DNA of 64,000 bases from Leptolyngbya sp. FACHB-8 (lineage in GTDB: Bacteria > Cyanobacteriota > Cyanobacteriia > Elainellales > Elainellaceae). The first letter of the stretch is position 1. Every line of letters starts with the position of its first letter. The stretch covers positions 1-64,000 of the forward strand of contig NZ_JACJOO010000012.1 in the NCBI RefSeq assembly GCF_014695575.1, given 5' to 3'. Shown piece after piece: positions 11,201-19,113 of this stretch. The translations under genes were made by a program, and so were the position numbers. Below the pieces are notes generated by a model that worked only from the letters and a program-made list of their open reading frames with translations, searched no databases and had not been told where the DNA came from.

Positions 11201-12305
11201 AGATGGGAACCCGTGACCCATCCCGCCGTTGCAATTCCCTTTGTTCCGGGGGGAGAAAGCCCTGGTTCCGCAATTGGACCATAGTAGGCTCGATGCGATC
11301 TGCAAACTCTGGTGGGATGGAGTCGCGCCAATTCATCCCCTGTTGTTCAAATTCCTCTCGGGTGTAGCCATGCAGGGCAAGCATGGCATCGTTGATGACG
11401 CTCACCTCACCATTGGCTGAGCCAATACCGATACCAATGGGAGCCGTATCGATGAGCCGTTGCAAGCGATTTTGGTTTTGTTGCAGGGTTGCTATGGTCT
11501 GGCTCAGTTCTAACTCAAGGTGTTTGCGATCGGTGACGTCTCGCCAGGAGGCAACGAAGCCATCATTTAACTTAGAAGCATGAATATCAAAGACCCGTAC
11601 TAATTGTGGCTCACCATAGGCGCCCTCATAGATGAGTGAGTCTTTCACTAACGGCTTTCCGGTTTCAACAACCCGGCAGTACTCGTCAAGCAGTCCCGAT
11701 TCTCGGTGTCCCGGCCATAGCTCGCATAACCCTCGCCCAATCTGGTGTTCTCGAGGCACGCGGCTGTTTTCCCAGGCCGCTTTGTTCAGGTAGTCAATCC
11801 GAAAATCAACAATCTGCCCTAACTCATTTCGGATGGATGAGAAGATGCCGAAACAGTCCAGCATATTCTCAACCGAGGTCTGGAATTGTTGTTGGCTGTG
11901 TTGCAATTCCCGGCGCAACTGAGCATTTTCGATGGCGCTCTGCATGCTAAATCGCAGGCTATCCGGCGTCATCCGCTCTCCGACCAGATAATCGGTCGCC
12001 CCATTTTTTAAGGCTTGCACGGCAACTTCGGCATCTCCACTGCCAATTACGACGATCGGTGGGCACCTCTCGCCCATCTGCTGTTTAAGCTGACCAAGAA
12101 GCTGGAGAGAGCTTAAGTTGGGAGGCGAGCATTTTAAGAAGATGCCATCAATGGCCTGGGATTGACAGGCCATCAAAATCTGGGCATCCTGCCGTTCTGT
12201 GAGAACTGTATAGGTGAAAGCCTCATCCCACTGTAGCTGGCGCGTGTACTGCTCGCTTCCGGGGCTCTCATCAATGACCATGAGAATTTGATAGGACTTC
12301 ACCAT
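8229..12305 (-). CDS. Multi-PAS/GAF hybrid histidine kinase with degenerate N-terminal receiver
   Basis: About 1358 residues, cytoplasmic. Order: a receiver-like domain (about 5-125) lacking the phospho-Asp (the position reads DGIFLKCSPP), five PAS domains (about 135-795), a GAF domain (about 805-965), HisKA (FLAVLSHELRSPLNPILGW), an ATPase domain (SDTGKGINRDF, GLGLGLAIVRQ) and a normal receiver (LLISDIGMPSVDG). The ATG at 12305 follows AAAGG; an in-frame TTG lies two codons upstream. It sits about 27 bases after the other giant kinase and is the last gene of an operon begun by the winged-helix gene at 16711. The N-terminal region and one PAS are closely matched by the truncated kinase at 62097. 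The ligands of the PAS and GAF domains are unknown. Confidence 0.93.
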   Translation of the reverse strand: MVKSYQILMVIDESPGSEQYTRQLQWDEAFTYTVLTERQDAQILMACQSQAIDGIFLKCSPPNLSSLQLLGQLKQQMGERCPPIVVIGSGDAEVAVQALKNGATDYLVGERMTPDSLRFSMQSAIENAQLRRELQHSQQQFQTSVENMLDCFGIFSSIRNELGQIVDFRIDYLNKAAWENSRVPREHQIGRGLCELWPGHRESGLLDEYCRVVETGKPLVKDSLIYEGAYGEPQLVRVFDIHASKLNDGFVASWRDVTDRKHLELELSQTIATLQQNQNRLQRLIDTAPIGIGIGSANGEVSVINDAMLALHGYTREEFEQQGMNWRDSIPPEFADRIEPTMVQLRNQGFLPPEQRELQRRDGSRVPIWISATQWTEGTDEHVAFAVDLTQQKQFEATIQQLNQDLVNRVSELQILLDMTPVGIAIATDPACMNMQSNAYIRQLLGINPGDNISKSAPTHEPPYRVFQNGQEVPAEDLPMQVAARLNVDVRDVEFDILLPDGTGRKILAYATPLKGDQNQTRGTIGVFLDVTERDQTITALKASQERYRELAEAMPQMVWTADATGTVNYWNQRWYEYSGLSEAESMGLAGTHAIHPDDRDRTLAIWAQSVQQGKPFEIEYRVRRRDGIYHWFISRGIPTQDNQGQILGWLGTVTDIDNQKRLEERLQLVMRAVNGLIFDWDLHTKNVYRSEQLFELVGVHPEDVPPTADWWQDRLHPEDRARLEPKLPDLYASSHELYEGEYRVWHEEGGWISVWERGCLVRDEQGQVIRVVGSTVDISDRKKAEAALQERSEHIQLLYETTRDLLSSTQPLALVETVFNRLKDLIGLDVYINYVLDEHQQKLHLTFYGGIPQDAVQQLEWLDLGQAICGTVAQQRCQIVQTDVQILTNPKAQLARSLGVTAYASQPLISHGKLFGTLSFGSRSRTHFTPSEKSLFQAICDQIAIAIERSELLTSLQQQTEELMRVNRIKDEFLAVLSHELRSPLNPILGWAKLLQSHTFDAAKTAEALATIERNAKLQTQLIDDLLDIAKILRGKLTLEMAPVNPVFVIEAAIDTVRAAALAKNIHLHSVLPAIGQVSGDAVRLQQIVWNLLSNAIKFTPTHGRVNIQLERVMGHEPSLIGADPLHFSITHYPSPITPYAQITVSDTGKGINRDFLPHIFESFRQEDASTTRKFGGLGLGLAIVRQLVEAHGGTITASSPGEGMGATFTVRLPLVALEPEFSQPKSVLNQEPDLTGIRILIVDDEPDARELLMVLLTQYGAEVIVAASAIEALAMLQPVPPHLLISDIGMPSVDGYALIQQIRQLPPEKGGQIRAIALTAYAGESDQQHAITAGFQQHIAKPIDSDMLIRAIIDWI

Positions 12306-12332
12306 GCTCAAACCTTTAGGCAGAATTCGTGG

Positions 12333-15300
12333 TCATGACACTATTATCTCCGCAATCGCAGTTAACAAGTGTTGCGGGTCGATAGGTTTTGCCAAGTGGG
12401 CTTGAAAGCCAGCCGCTAGGGCCTGCTTCTGATTGGTTTCGCCTGCGTAGGCCGTAAGGGCGATCGCCGGAATCTTTCCATTCGACTGTAATGGCAGCGT
12501 GCGAACCTGACCGATGAAGGCATAGCCATTCATCTCGGGCATCCCAATATCGCTAATCAGTAGATCAAACTGATCTTGAGTTAGCGATCGCAGAGCTGCG
12601 GTAGCCGAGGATACGGCTTGTACAATAGCCCCTTCATCTTCCAGCAGCACTTTAACCAGTTCTAACGAATCGATCTCATCATCTACGACCAAAACCCGCA
12701 GATTCTCGAAATTTAGCGTGTGAGAGTTGGAGGGGCGATCGTCGCCAGGGCTCGACGCAGGCATCAGCGGCAATCGTAAAGTAAACGTGCTTCCCTGGTC
12801 TTCTCCGGGGCTGGTAACGGTGATGGTACCTCCATGGGCTTCGATCACCTGACGGACGATCGCCAGTCCTAACCCCAACCCCCCAAACGAACGGGTTGTG
12901 GAACTATCCTGTTGCCGGAAGAGTTCGAAGACGTGGGGTAGAAAGTCGGGGGTGATGCCTTTTCCCGTATCCGTGACGGTGATTTGGGCGTAGGAGAGGG
13001 GAGATGGTGCTTGGGCGTCTGTGGGGGAGAGGGGATCAATGCGGGAGAGGCGAACTTCGACGCGGCCGCCCTGGGGCGTGAATTTGATGGCGTTGGAGAG
13101 AAGGTTCCAAATAGTCTGTTGAAGTCGGCCCATGTCGCCGCGCACGGGGCCAACTTCAGGATCGAGCAGTACCTCTAAGTTGATGGCTTTCGCTTCGGCC
13201 GCCAGGCGAACGGTTTCTACGGCCGCCACAATGGGCTGCGACAGGTCAACTTTCGCAAAGCTCAGCGTTAGCTGACCGCGAATAATGCGTGAGGTATCGA
13301 GGAGATCTTCGATGAGTTGTACCTGATGCTTGGCGTTGCGCTCGATAGTGGTCAACCCTTGCTGAAGTTTTTCAGGCTTTACGGGGGCAGCTTGCAACAG
13401 CTTGGCCCAGCCCAAAATGGGATTCAGGGGAGTTCGCAGTTCATGGGAGAGGACGGCCAAAAATTCGTCCTTCATGCGGTTGGCTCGTTCTGCGGCTTCC
13501 CGAGCGGCTTGCTCCTGCTGCAGTAAGGTTTCCCGTTGGGCTTCAACCCGTTTTTGTTCGGTAATTTCCAAAACCGTACCGCTGAAGCGGAGGGGTTTTC
13601 CATTGGCATCATAGTAAGCCTGCCCCTTTGCCCTTAACCAACGCTCGACCCCATCTTGAATACCGATGGCGCGATACTCCGTGTCATAGGAGCCACCTGA
13701 TACTGGGTCGAGTGCGACTTGCATGATGCTCTGAACACGATCGCGATCATCAGGATGCAACGCATCAAAAAATACCTCGATGCTGCTCTCTCTATCCGAT
13801 GGGAGCCCAAACATGGCTTTGCATCCTGCATCCCATTGCAGTTCCCCTGTTGCAAAATTCCAATCCCAGGTTCCCAGTTGAGCCGAGGCGATCGCCATCC
13901 GCAGACGGTCTTCATTCTCTCGCAAGGCAGTTTCAGATTTTTTGCGATCGCTAATGTCTTTAAACAGAACCGCAACTCGATTGTTCTCGGGCTGCCCGAT
14001 GGAAAAGGCATAAACCTCAAACCAGCGATCCATCGCCTGAGCAACGTTTTCAAAGCGAGCAGATTCCCCTGTGAGGGCAACTCTGCCATAGGTTTCAAAC
14101 CAAAATTCTTCTAAATTGGGAATGAGTTGGCGGGCTGTTTTTCCAATAGCGTCTTGTAATCCGGTTTGCCGTTCAAAGATCGGATTAATTTCTATAAAGC
14201 GATAATCAATGGGCGTCTGATCATCAAATAGCATTTCGATGACACAAAACCCATCTTCCATCGTTTCAAATAGCAGACGATAGCGTTCCTCTGAACGGCG
14301 CAATGCTTCTTCTGCTTGCTTCCGTTCGGTAACATCCCGGGAAACAGCCAGTAGCTGTGCTACGCGCCCATCTGCATCCTGCATGGGCGTAATGACAACA
14401 TCCCACCATTTAGGTGTACCTTTGGCCGTTGGACAATAGCCCTGAAATCGTCCAATTTCTCCGGCTTTGGCTGTTGCAATCGCTTCCTCAACACTGGCTC
14501 GGTTGTTACCTTGCCAAAAGGCGAGCCAGTCTGCGTTGTGGAATGCCTCGAAATTGTCTATCTCCATGAGGCACTGGCCGCCCAGGTTGATGTAAAGCAG
14601 CCGTCCATCCAGATCTAATACTTTGATGCAGTCGCTACTGCTCTCTAACATGCGTCGATTGAGTTCTTCACTCTGCCGCAGGGCTGCTTCGGCCCGGTTG
14701 CGCTCGGTAATCTCTTCGCAAACCGTGCTAATGCCAATGATGCGATCGCCATCCTTTAAAGGCAAAAAGCTTTCCAGCCAAACTCGCTGTACCCCTGGCT
14801 GGGCTGGGGTTTCTCCGATAATTTCGACATTTAATCGAGGCTCTCCAGTCTGCAAAATGGGAAGCAATATTTGTTCAGCCGCATCAGCCATATCTGGCAG
14901 CAACTCATGAATGGTGCGGCCAATATGTGCCTCAACAGGAATTCCATTCATCTCGGCTAACTGCTCGTTGATTCGCACAAAGCGCAAATCGGTGTCGAGA
15001 ACATTTAACCCAATGGGTGCCGATTGGTAGATGGTTTCAATTTCAGCTAACTGCCGCTGCAGAGTGACTTGGCTTTCCTGTAATTCGGCCTCTAATCGCT
15101 GACGTTCTGTAATGTCTGCCGTCATGCCAATGAGCCGGACTAGTTGGCCCCGTGCGTCAAATAGAGCTCGTCCACTCTCCTCGAGAGTCACGATTTGGCC
15201 ATCAGGACACACCACACGGTAGGTGGTTTTGTAGATACTGTTCTCAGGGGTCAGAGCCTGGAAGATGGCAACAAAACGATCGCGATCATTCAGATGAATT

Positions 15301-16301
15301 CGCTGAAAGAAGTTGACCCCAGTATCGTTTTCAGCTTCGAGTGCTTCTAGGCCGAGGATTGTGCCACAGTGGGGCGATCGCTTGACCTCATCAGTGCTGA
15401 GTTCCCACTCAAAGCTAAACATACGGGCCACTTCCATGGCCAGTTGGTTACGCTCCTCACTTTCTCTCAGTGCTGTGTTGGCTGCTTCCAATTGTGCCGT
15501 GCGTTCGGCAACTCGCTGTTCTAATTCTTGATTGGCCCCCTGGAGAGCAGCTTCCAAAGTCTGTCGCTCGGTGATATCGGTATAGGAACCCACCATCCGC
15601 AGCACCTCACCAGCCTCATTCCAAACGGCCTGACCTCGGTCAAGAACCCATTTATAAGTGCCGTCTTTGCACAATACTCGATGTTCCGTCACGTAAAACG
15701 ACGTTTTTTTGACAAAGTGATCCTGGATGGCCTGCGTTACCCAGGCTACATCCTCCGGATGAATTCGTTTTACCCACTCGTCATAATGGTTGCCGATCTC
15801 ATGGGCCTCATAACCCAGCATTGTCTTCCAACGGGTTGAGAAGAATACTTCATTGGTCTTGACGTCCCAATCCCAAATTCCGTCGTTCGTGCCTCGTAGT
15901 GCAAGTTGCCAGCGTTCATCACTTTTCCGGAGGGCCTCTTCTATTTGTCTTTGCTGGGTAACATCCCGGGCAACACAATAGACGAGCCCTTGGTCAAGTT
16001 GGGGTGATGCGTTCCATTCCAGCCAGCGATAGCTGCCATCCTTGGTTTGATAACGATTCTCGAAATAGAGGGTAGGCACCCCCGCATTCAGCTTCTCCAT
16101 CTCCAGAAGCGTGACGGTGTGATCATCTGGATGCACGAAGTTCAGAAATGGATGAGATAAGAATTCTGCCTCTGAAAAGCCCAGGATCCGGGTAAATGAG
16201 GGGTTAATCCGCTTAAAGTAGCCATCTAGACTAATGACGGATAGCAGATCCAGGGAAAGATCAAAGAAAACGGCTTCTTCAGACAAATCCAAATGATTCA
16301 T
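12333..16301 (-). CDS. Seven-PAS hybrid histidine kinase
   Basis: About 1322 residues, cytoplasmic. Seven PAS domains occupy about residues 5-900, with a coiled coil after the second (QRVAERTAQLEAAN). HisKA ([19 protein letters not shown]), an ATPase domain (VTDTGKGITPDF, GLGLGLAIVRQ) and a C-terminal receiver (DLLISDIGMPEMNG) follow. The kinase core and receiver closely resemble the downstream kinase, pointing to duplication. The ATG at 16301 starts just before the first PAS; an in-frame TTG at 16346 would add 15 residues. It follows the winged-helix gene by about 60 bases. Its fourth PAS (TAPIGLNVLDTDLRFVRI region) is also closely matched in the kinase at 62097. Signals are not predictable. 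Confidence 0.92.
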   Translation of the reverse strand: MNHLDLSEEAVFFDLSLDLLSVISLDGYFKRINPSFTRILGFSEAEFLSHPFLNFVHPDDHTVTLLEMEKLNAGVPTLYFENRYQTKDGSYRWLEWNASPQLDQGLVYCVARDVTQQRQIEEALRKSDERWQLALRGTNDGIWDWDVKTNEVFFSTRWKTMLGYEAHEIGNHYDEWVKRIHPEDVAWVTQAIQDHFVKKTSFYVTEHRVLCKDGTYKWVLDRGQAVWNEAGEVLRMVGSYTDITERQTLEAALQGANQELEQRVAERTAQLEAANTALRESEERNQLAMEVARMFSFEWELSTDEVKRSPHCGTILGLEALEAENDTGVNFFQRIHLNDRDRFVAIFQALTPENSIYKTTYRVVCPDGQIVTLEESGRALFDARGQLVRLIGMTADITERQRLEAELQESQVTLQRQLAEIETIYQSAPIGLNVLDTDLRFVRINEQLAEMNGIPVEAHIGRTIHELLPDMADAAEQILLPILQTGEPRLNVEIIGETPAQPGVQRVWLESFLPLKDGDRIIGISTVCEEITERNRAEAALRQSEELNRRMLESSSDCIKVLDLDGRLLYINLGGQCLMEIDNFEAFHNADWLAFWQGNNRASVEEAIATAKAGEIGRFQGYCPTAKGTPKWWDVVITPMQDADGRVAQLLAVSRDVTERKQAEEALRRSEERYRLLFETMEDGFCVIEMLFDDQTPIDYRFIEINPIFERQTGLQDAIGKTARQLIPNLEEFWFETYGRVALTGESARFENVAQAMDRWFEVYAFSIGQPENNRVAVLFKDISDRKKSETALRENEDRLRMAIASAQLGTWDWNFATGELQWDAGCKAMFGLPSDRESSIEVFFDALHPDDRDRVQSIMQVALDPVSGGSYDTEYRAIGIQDGVERWLRAKGQAYYDANGKPLRFSGTVLEITEQKRVEAQRETLLQQEQAAREAAERANRMKDEFLAVLSHELRTPLNPILGWAKLLQAAPVKPEKLQQGLTTIERNAKHQVQLIEDLLDTSRIIRGQLTLSFAKVDLSQPIVAAVETVRLAAEAKAINLEVLLDPEVGPVRGDMGRLQQTIWNLLSNAIKFTPQGGRVEVRLSRIDPLSPTDAQAPSPLSYAQITVTDTGKGITPDFLPHVFELFRQQDSSTTRSFGGLGLGLAIVRQVIEAHGGTITVTSPGEDQGSTFTLRLPLMPASSPGDDRPSNSHTLNFENLRVLVVDDEIDSLELVKVLLEDEGAIVQAVSSATAALRSLTQDQFDLLISDIGMPEMNGYAFIGQVRTLPLQSNGKIPAIALTAYAGETNQKQALAAGFQAHLAKPIDPQHLLTAIAEIIVS

Positions 16302-16360
16302 AGATGAGACAACGGAGTCTTCGGAATTGATAACAGGGCCGCACAAGGGGGAGAGCGGAA

Positions 16361-16711
16361 TTATTCCAAACCTGATGAGATTAGTTGAGGCGACTCAACC
16401 CAGAATTCCCTGGGGCTGGACTGCGATCGCCATGGCCTAACGGAAACCATGGCCGGTGTTACTAATCCTGCCGCTTGCAGGACTTTCAACATTTGCCGGA
16501 CGCTAGCTTGGCTGAGTTGAGTTTGTTGTGCGATCGCCTCTACGGTTAGAGGGCACTCTAAGCTACAACACTCCAACACTTTCAGTGCCGATTGATAGGG
16601 TTGTGCCAGGTAAGGGCGAAGCTGATGTTGGAGGTCGGGCGAAAGGCTAGAGCGGAACCACAACAAAAATGAGCCCGCAGACTCTATTTTGCTCAAACTT
16701 GTCTGGTGCAT
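16361..16711 (-). CDS. Small winged-helix protein, first gene of a kinase operon
   Basis: A 116-residue protein. The middle (about 52-90, LTVEAIAQQTQLSQASVRQM then LKVLQAAGLV) is a MarR/ArsR-like winged helix-turn-helix. The N-terminal 45 residues (FLLWFRSSLSPDLQ, LRPYLAQPYQSAL) are shared with the 129-residue protein at 61708, which also directly precedes a multi-PAS hybrid kinase. Conserved pairing suggests a functional link: it may be the transcriptional output or an autoregulator of the kinase operon. It lacks a receiver, so any coupling would be by protein contact or transcription. DNA binding is inferred from the fold only. Confidence 0.8.
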   Translation of the reverse strand: MHQTSLSKIESAGSFLLWFRSSLSPDLQHQLRPYLAQPYQSALKVLECCSLECPLTVEAIAQQTQLSQASVRQMLKVLQAAGLVTPAMVSVRPWRSQSSPREFWVESPQLISSGLE

Positions 16712-16768
16712 CGTTAGGTCAGAACGGTTTGCTATCGGGAGACAATAATTACCCGAAACGGGTCACTT

Positions 16769-16990
16769 ATGTCTAAGGTAAGGTATCGGAAGGGTAATCA
16801 TATCCGTCGAAAGATGGATGTAGGTACATTTCAACCAGCGCGTCTGCATTGGCGTCGTTCTCACTGGCAGGTTTATGACCCACTGAAGGATTACACCGTT
16901 TGTTTTGACGATGAACAGAGGTTGCTGGAGTGGCTGGAGCATCAACATCACCGCAAAGCTCGCCCTGATCCCTGGGATCTAGATGCGTAA
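16769..16990 (+). CDS. Small hypothetical protein
   Basis: A 73-residue ORF rich in basic and aromatic residues (RYRKGNHIRRK, LHWRRSHWQVYDP) with a more ordered C-terminal half. It has no membrane segment and no recognised family. It is divergent from the winged-helix gene and convergent with the acetyltransferase gene. No clear ribosome binding site precedes the ATG. An overlapping 98-codon ORF on the other strand is less protein-like. Confidence 0.45.
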   Translation: MSKVRYRKGNHIRRKMDVGTFQPARLHWRRSHWQVYDPLKDYTVCFDDEQRLLEWLEHQHHRKARPDPWDLDA

Positions 16991-17004
16991 GTGTTTGTTT
17001 GCCC

Positions 17005-17889
17005 TTATGTTCTTTTCTCGTAAACCCAAAATTCGCCTGTTGGGGATGCACTATAACCTGCCTGCTCAAGCGCGCTTAGCAGAGGAGCCGTCTTCAGGAA
17101 GAACCCGCTAACTTTGGGGTACTTCAGGTGAAAAGCCAAGCTCTTCATCCCTTCCAACAACCCCACAAGCCCATCTGGGTTGCCCTCAATATGACCAACC
17201 CATAAGACTGAATCCTCATTCTCTAGATGGCTCTGAATCAACAAGCCCTGTAGCGGATGATGCCAGTACCCCCAAACCTTTCCCCCCTGTAAACGCTCTT
17301 GCAATTGCTTCCGGGTCAGTGTTTGCCATTTAGCGCCCCGGCAGATAAAAAGTGGTGATTCTTTCCCCTGCTGAATTAGTTGCCATGCTTGTTCACAATC
17401 ATCTACTGTCAGTTGCTTAAGAGGTTTAGTAGATGTGGCTTTTAGATTTACGGTTTCAACGGAAATCGCCTCCGCAGAGTGAATCAGGTAGCGCCCAACC
17501 AGCTCATATCCTCGTCGCTTAATGATTGGGGGCATGGCATGATTCCAGGCACCAACACAACAGCGAATCGTTGAAATATTTCGGCTCTGGAAGTAGTGGG
17601 CGATCGCCGGATCTAAGCACCGCACCACTCCTCGTCCCCGGTATTGTGGATCAACCCGTAACCCTTCCCACCACCCTTCCTGATCGGACAGTTGCACCAT
17701 TCGGGTCATAGCGATCGCCCGCCCTTCAAACTCTGCCACCAGAATTTGTCCTGATGGATCGCCCATCCACACATCCCACACCTCAGCAATATAGTCTTCG
17801 GTATCGGCCCAGGTATGCTGGCAAAAGTCTAAAACAGCTGTTTTGTCTTCCGGTTGAGCTGCACGCACGATGAGGTTGTTTAACTCCAT
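17005..17889 (-). CDS. GNAT-family N-acetyltransferase
   Basis: A 294-residue protein. Residues about 6-130 form a GNAT domain: VRAAQPEDKTAVLDFC at the start, and the acetyl-CoA loop GLRVDPQYRGRGVVRCL with the R/Q-x-x-G-x-G/A signature. The C-terminal half (about 150-294) is probably a second, degenerate GNAT-like fold of the kind seen in two-domain family members. The substrate is unknown. The ATG at 17889 begins directly with the domain. It is a single gene converging on the small ORF at 16769. Confidence 0.88.
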   Translation of the reverse strand: MELNNLIVRAAQPEDKTAVLDFCQHTWADTEDYIAEVWDVWMGDPSGQILVAEFEGRAIAMTRMVQLSDQEGWWEGLRVDPQYRGRGVVRCLDPAIAHYFQSRNISTIRCCVGAWNHAMPPIIKRRGYELVGRYLIHSAEAISVETVNLKATSTKPLKQLTVDDCEQAWQLIQQGKESPLFICRGAKWQTLTRKQLQERLQGGKVWGYWHHPLQGLLIQSHLENEDSVLWVGHIEGNPDGLVGLLEGMKSLAFHLKYPKVSGFFLKTAPLLSALEQAGYSASPTGEFWVYEKRT

Positions 17890-17932
17890 TCTGTTCCGAT
17901 CTCTAAGTAGCCCAACTCAATTAAACATAAAA

Positions 17933-17980
17933 TCCCAAAAAGCTGTGTGGTCCGTGAAGTGGGCGGCACAGCTTTTGGGA
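17933..17980. repeat. Inverted repeat, GCTGTG family
   Basis: Arms TCCCAAAAAGCTGTG and CACAGCTTTTGGGA flank a partly paired centre. A related longer hairpin with AAAGCTGTGCCGCC arms is at 37958-38012. It lies upstream of the acetyltransferase gene (17889, minus), in the intergenic gap before the phosphatase gene at 18134. Confidence 0.65.
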
Positions 17981-18133
17981 ATCGCGCCTACATAAACCCT
18001 GCGGGTGTGAGCATGGCACCCCCATACTAAATACAGCCTTGTGCGTGTAGATAAAGTACGTTGGTGTAAGACCCTTCGCGTTACATACCCATGTACCTAA
18101 CGCGGTTCTTGATTACCATGCAGGGGAGAGCCG

Positions 18134-18961
18134 ATGAGCGTTTCTCGATTTTCGCAATTTGTCGATATGAGTCCCTCTATTGCAGAGCAGCGATCGCTCT
18201 ACATGCTGGAGTTTTTTGGTGCATCCGTTGTACTGTCGAGTGCCTATCCCGTTGAGCATTTAAAGGTGCAACTTTGGACCAATGCCCTGAGCAAGTTCAA
18301 CAGCGAGGGCGATTGGCATGGAATCGACCTGGCCTATCAACGACAGGATGCCAACGGTAATTTAGTCTTTGAAGGTGGGTTTAGGCCCACGAGTGAAGGG
18401 GACTATGCCTTTACTTATCGGGTTGCCTCAAATGTTGATCCTGAGTGGCAATGGGCGGGAGAATATGGACAGGACGGGCAGTTACACGTCAAATTGCCGT
18501 CACCGAGGGGCGATCACTGGACTCAGGGGGCTCATTATGTAGAGATTTACCCTCACGTCTATGTTGGTAACTTCATTGCGGCTTCTCAGGCCGAAGAATT
18601 GGGCATTGATGCAATTTTGAACCTGGCTTCAGAATTAACACTCTCCCACCCCATTGAGTCTGGCATCGCTTACAGGAAAATGGGAACGCTGGATGGGGCA
18701 CAACACCCCATTTCAGATGACATCTTGCTGGCATCGGTGCAATGGATTGAGGAACAACTACAAACGGGCAAGCAGAAAATTTTGGTTCACTGCCGCGCTG
18801 GCATTGGTCGCAGTGGCTCTGTTGGCATTGCCTATTGTTTCTCAAAGCATCCAGATTGGAATTATGACCAGACGCTGCAATATATCTGGAGTAAGAAAGC
18901 CAACATTTATCCCCACCGCAACCTTCAAGATAGTTTGGAGCGGTTATTTCCAAGACATTAA
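18134..18961 (+). CDS. Dual-specificity phosphatase with N-terminal beta-rich domain
   Basis: A 275-residue protein. Residues about 135-275 form a dual-specificity/tyrosine phosphatase domain: HVYVGNFIAASQAEELGIDA, the catalytic P-loop HCRAGIGRSG (Cys nucleophile and Arg), and general-acid region LDGAQHPISDD. Residues about 20-130 look like a beta-sandwich (LKVQLWTNALSKF, PTSEGDYAFTYRV, WQWAGEYGQDG) reminiscent of the Ig-like or carbohydrate-binding domains of alpha-glucan enzymes. A glucan-phosphatase-like role (as in laforin or SEX4, which pair a CBM with this fold) is a guess from architecture. GGGGAG precedes the ATG. Confidence 0.82.
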   Translation: MSVSRFSQFVDMSPSIAEQRSLYMLEFFGASVVLSSAYPVEHLKVQLWTNALSKFNSEGDWHGIDLAYQRQDANGNLVFEGGFRPTSEGDYAFTYRVASNVDPEWQWAGEYGQDGQLHVKLPSPRGDHWTQGAHYVEIYPHVYVGNFIAASQAEELGIDAILNLASELTLSHPIESGIAYRKMGTLDGAQHPISDDILLASVQWIEEQLQTGKQKILVHCRAGIGRSGSVGIAYCFSKHPDWNYDQTLQYIWSKKANIYPHRNLQDSLERLFPRH

Positions 18962-18975
18962 TAGATCAATATTCT

Positions 18976-19050
18976 GGACAGTTTTTGTGAAACCCTTGAT
19001 TTTGCGTGCGTGAAGCGCACGCAAAATCAAGGGTTTCACAAAAACTGTCC
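18976..19050. repeat. GGACAG hairpin element, copy 1
   Basis: Arms of 35 bp beginning GGACAGTTTTTGTGAAACCC pair perfectly around a five-base loop. The core GCGTGCG...CGCACGC is shared with other hairpins here. Flanks TCAATATTCT and GAACTAATGA recur at the copies at 44228-44302 and 45810-45882. It lies between the convergent phosphatase (ends 18961) and dehydrogenase (ends 19114) genes. Confidence 0.85.
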
Positions 19051-19113
19051 GAACTAATGAATAGATGGGTGTTTGAACCTCACACCTCCAAAGTCTGAGG
19101 CTTGAACGAAAGA

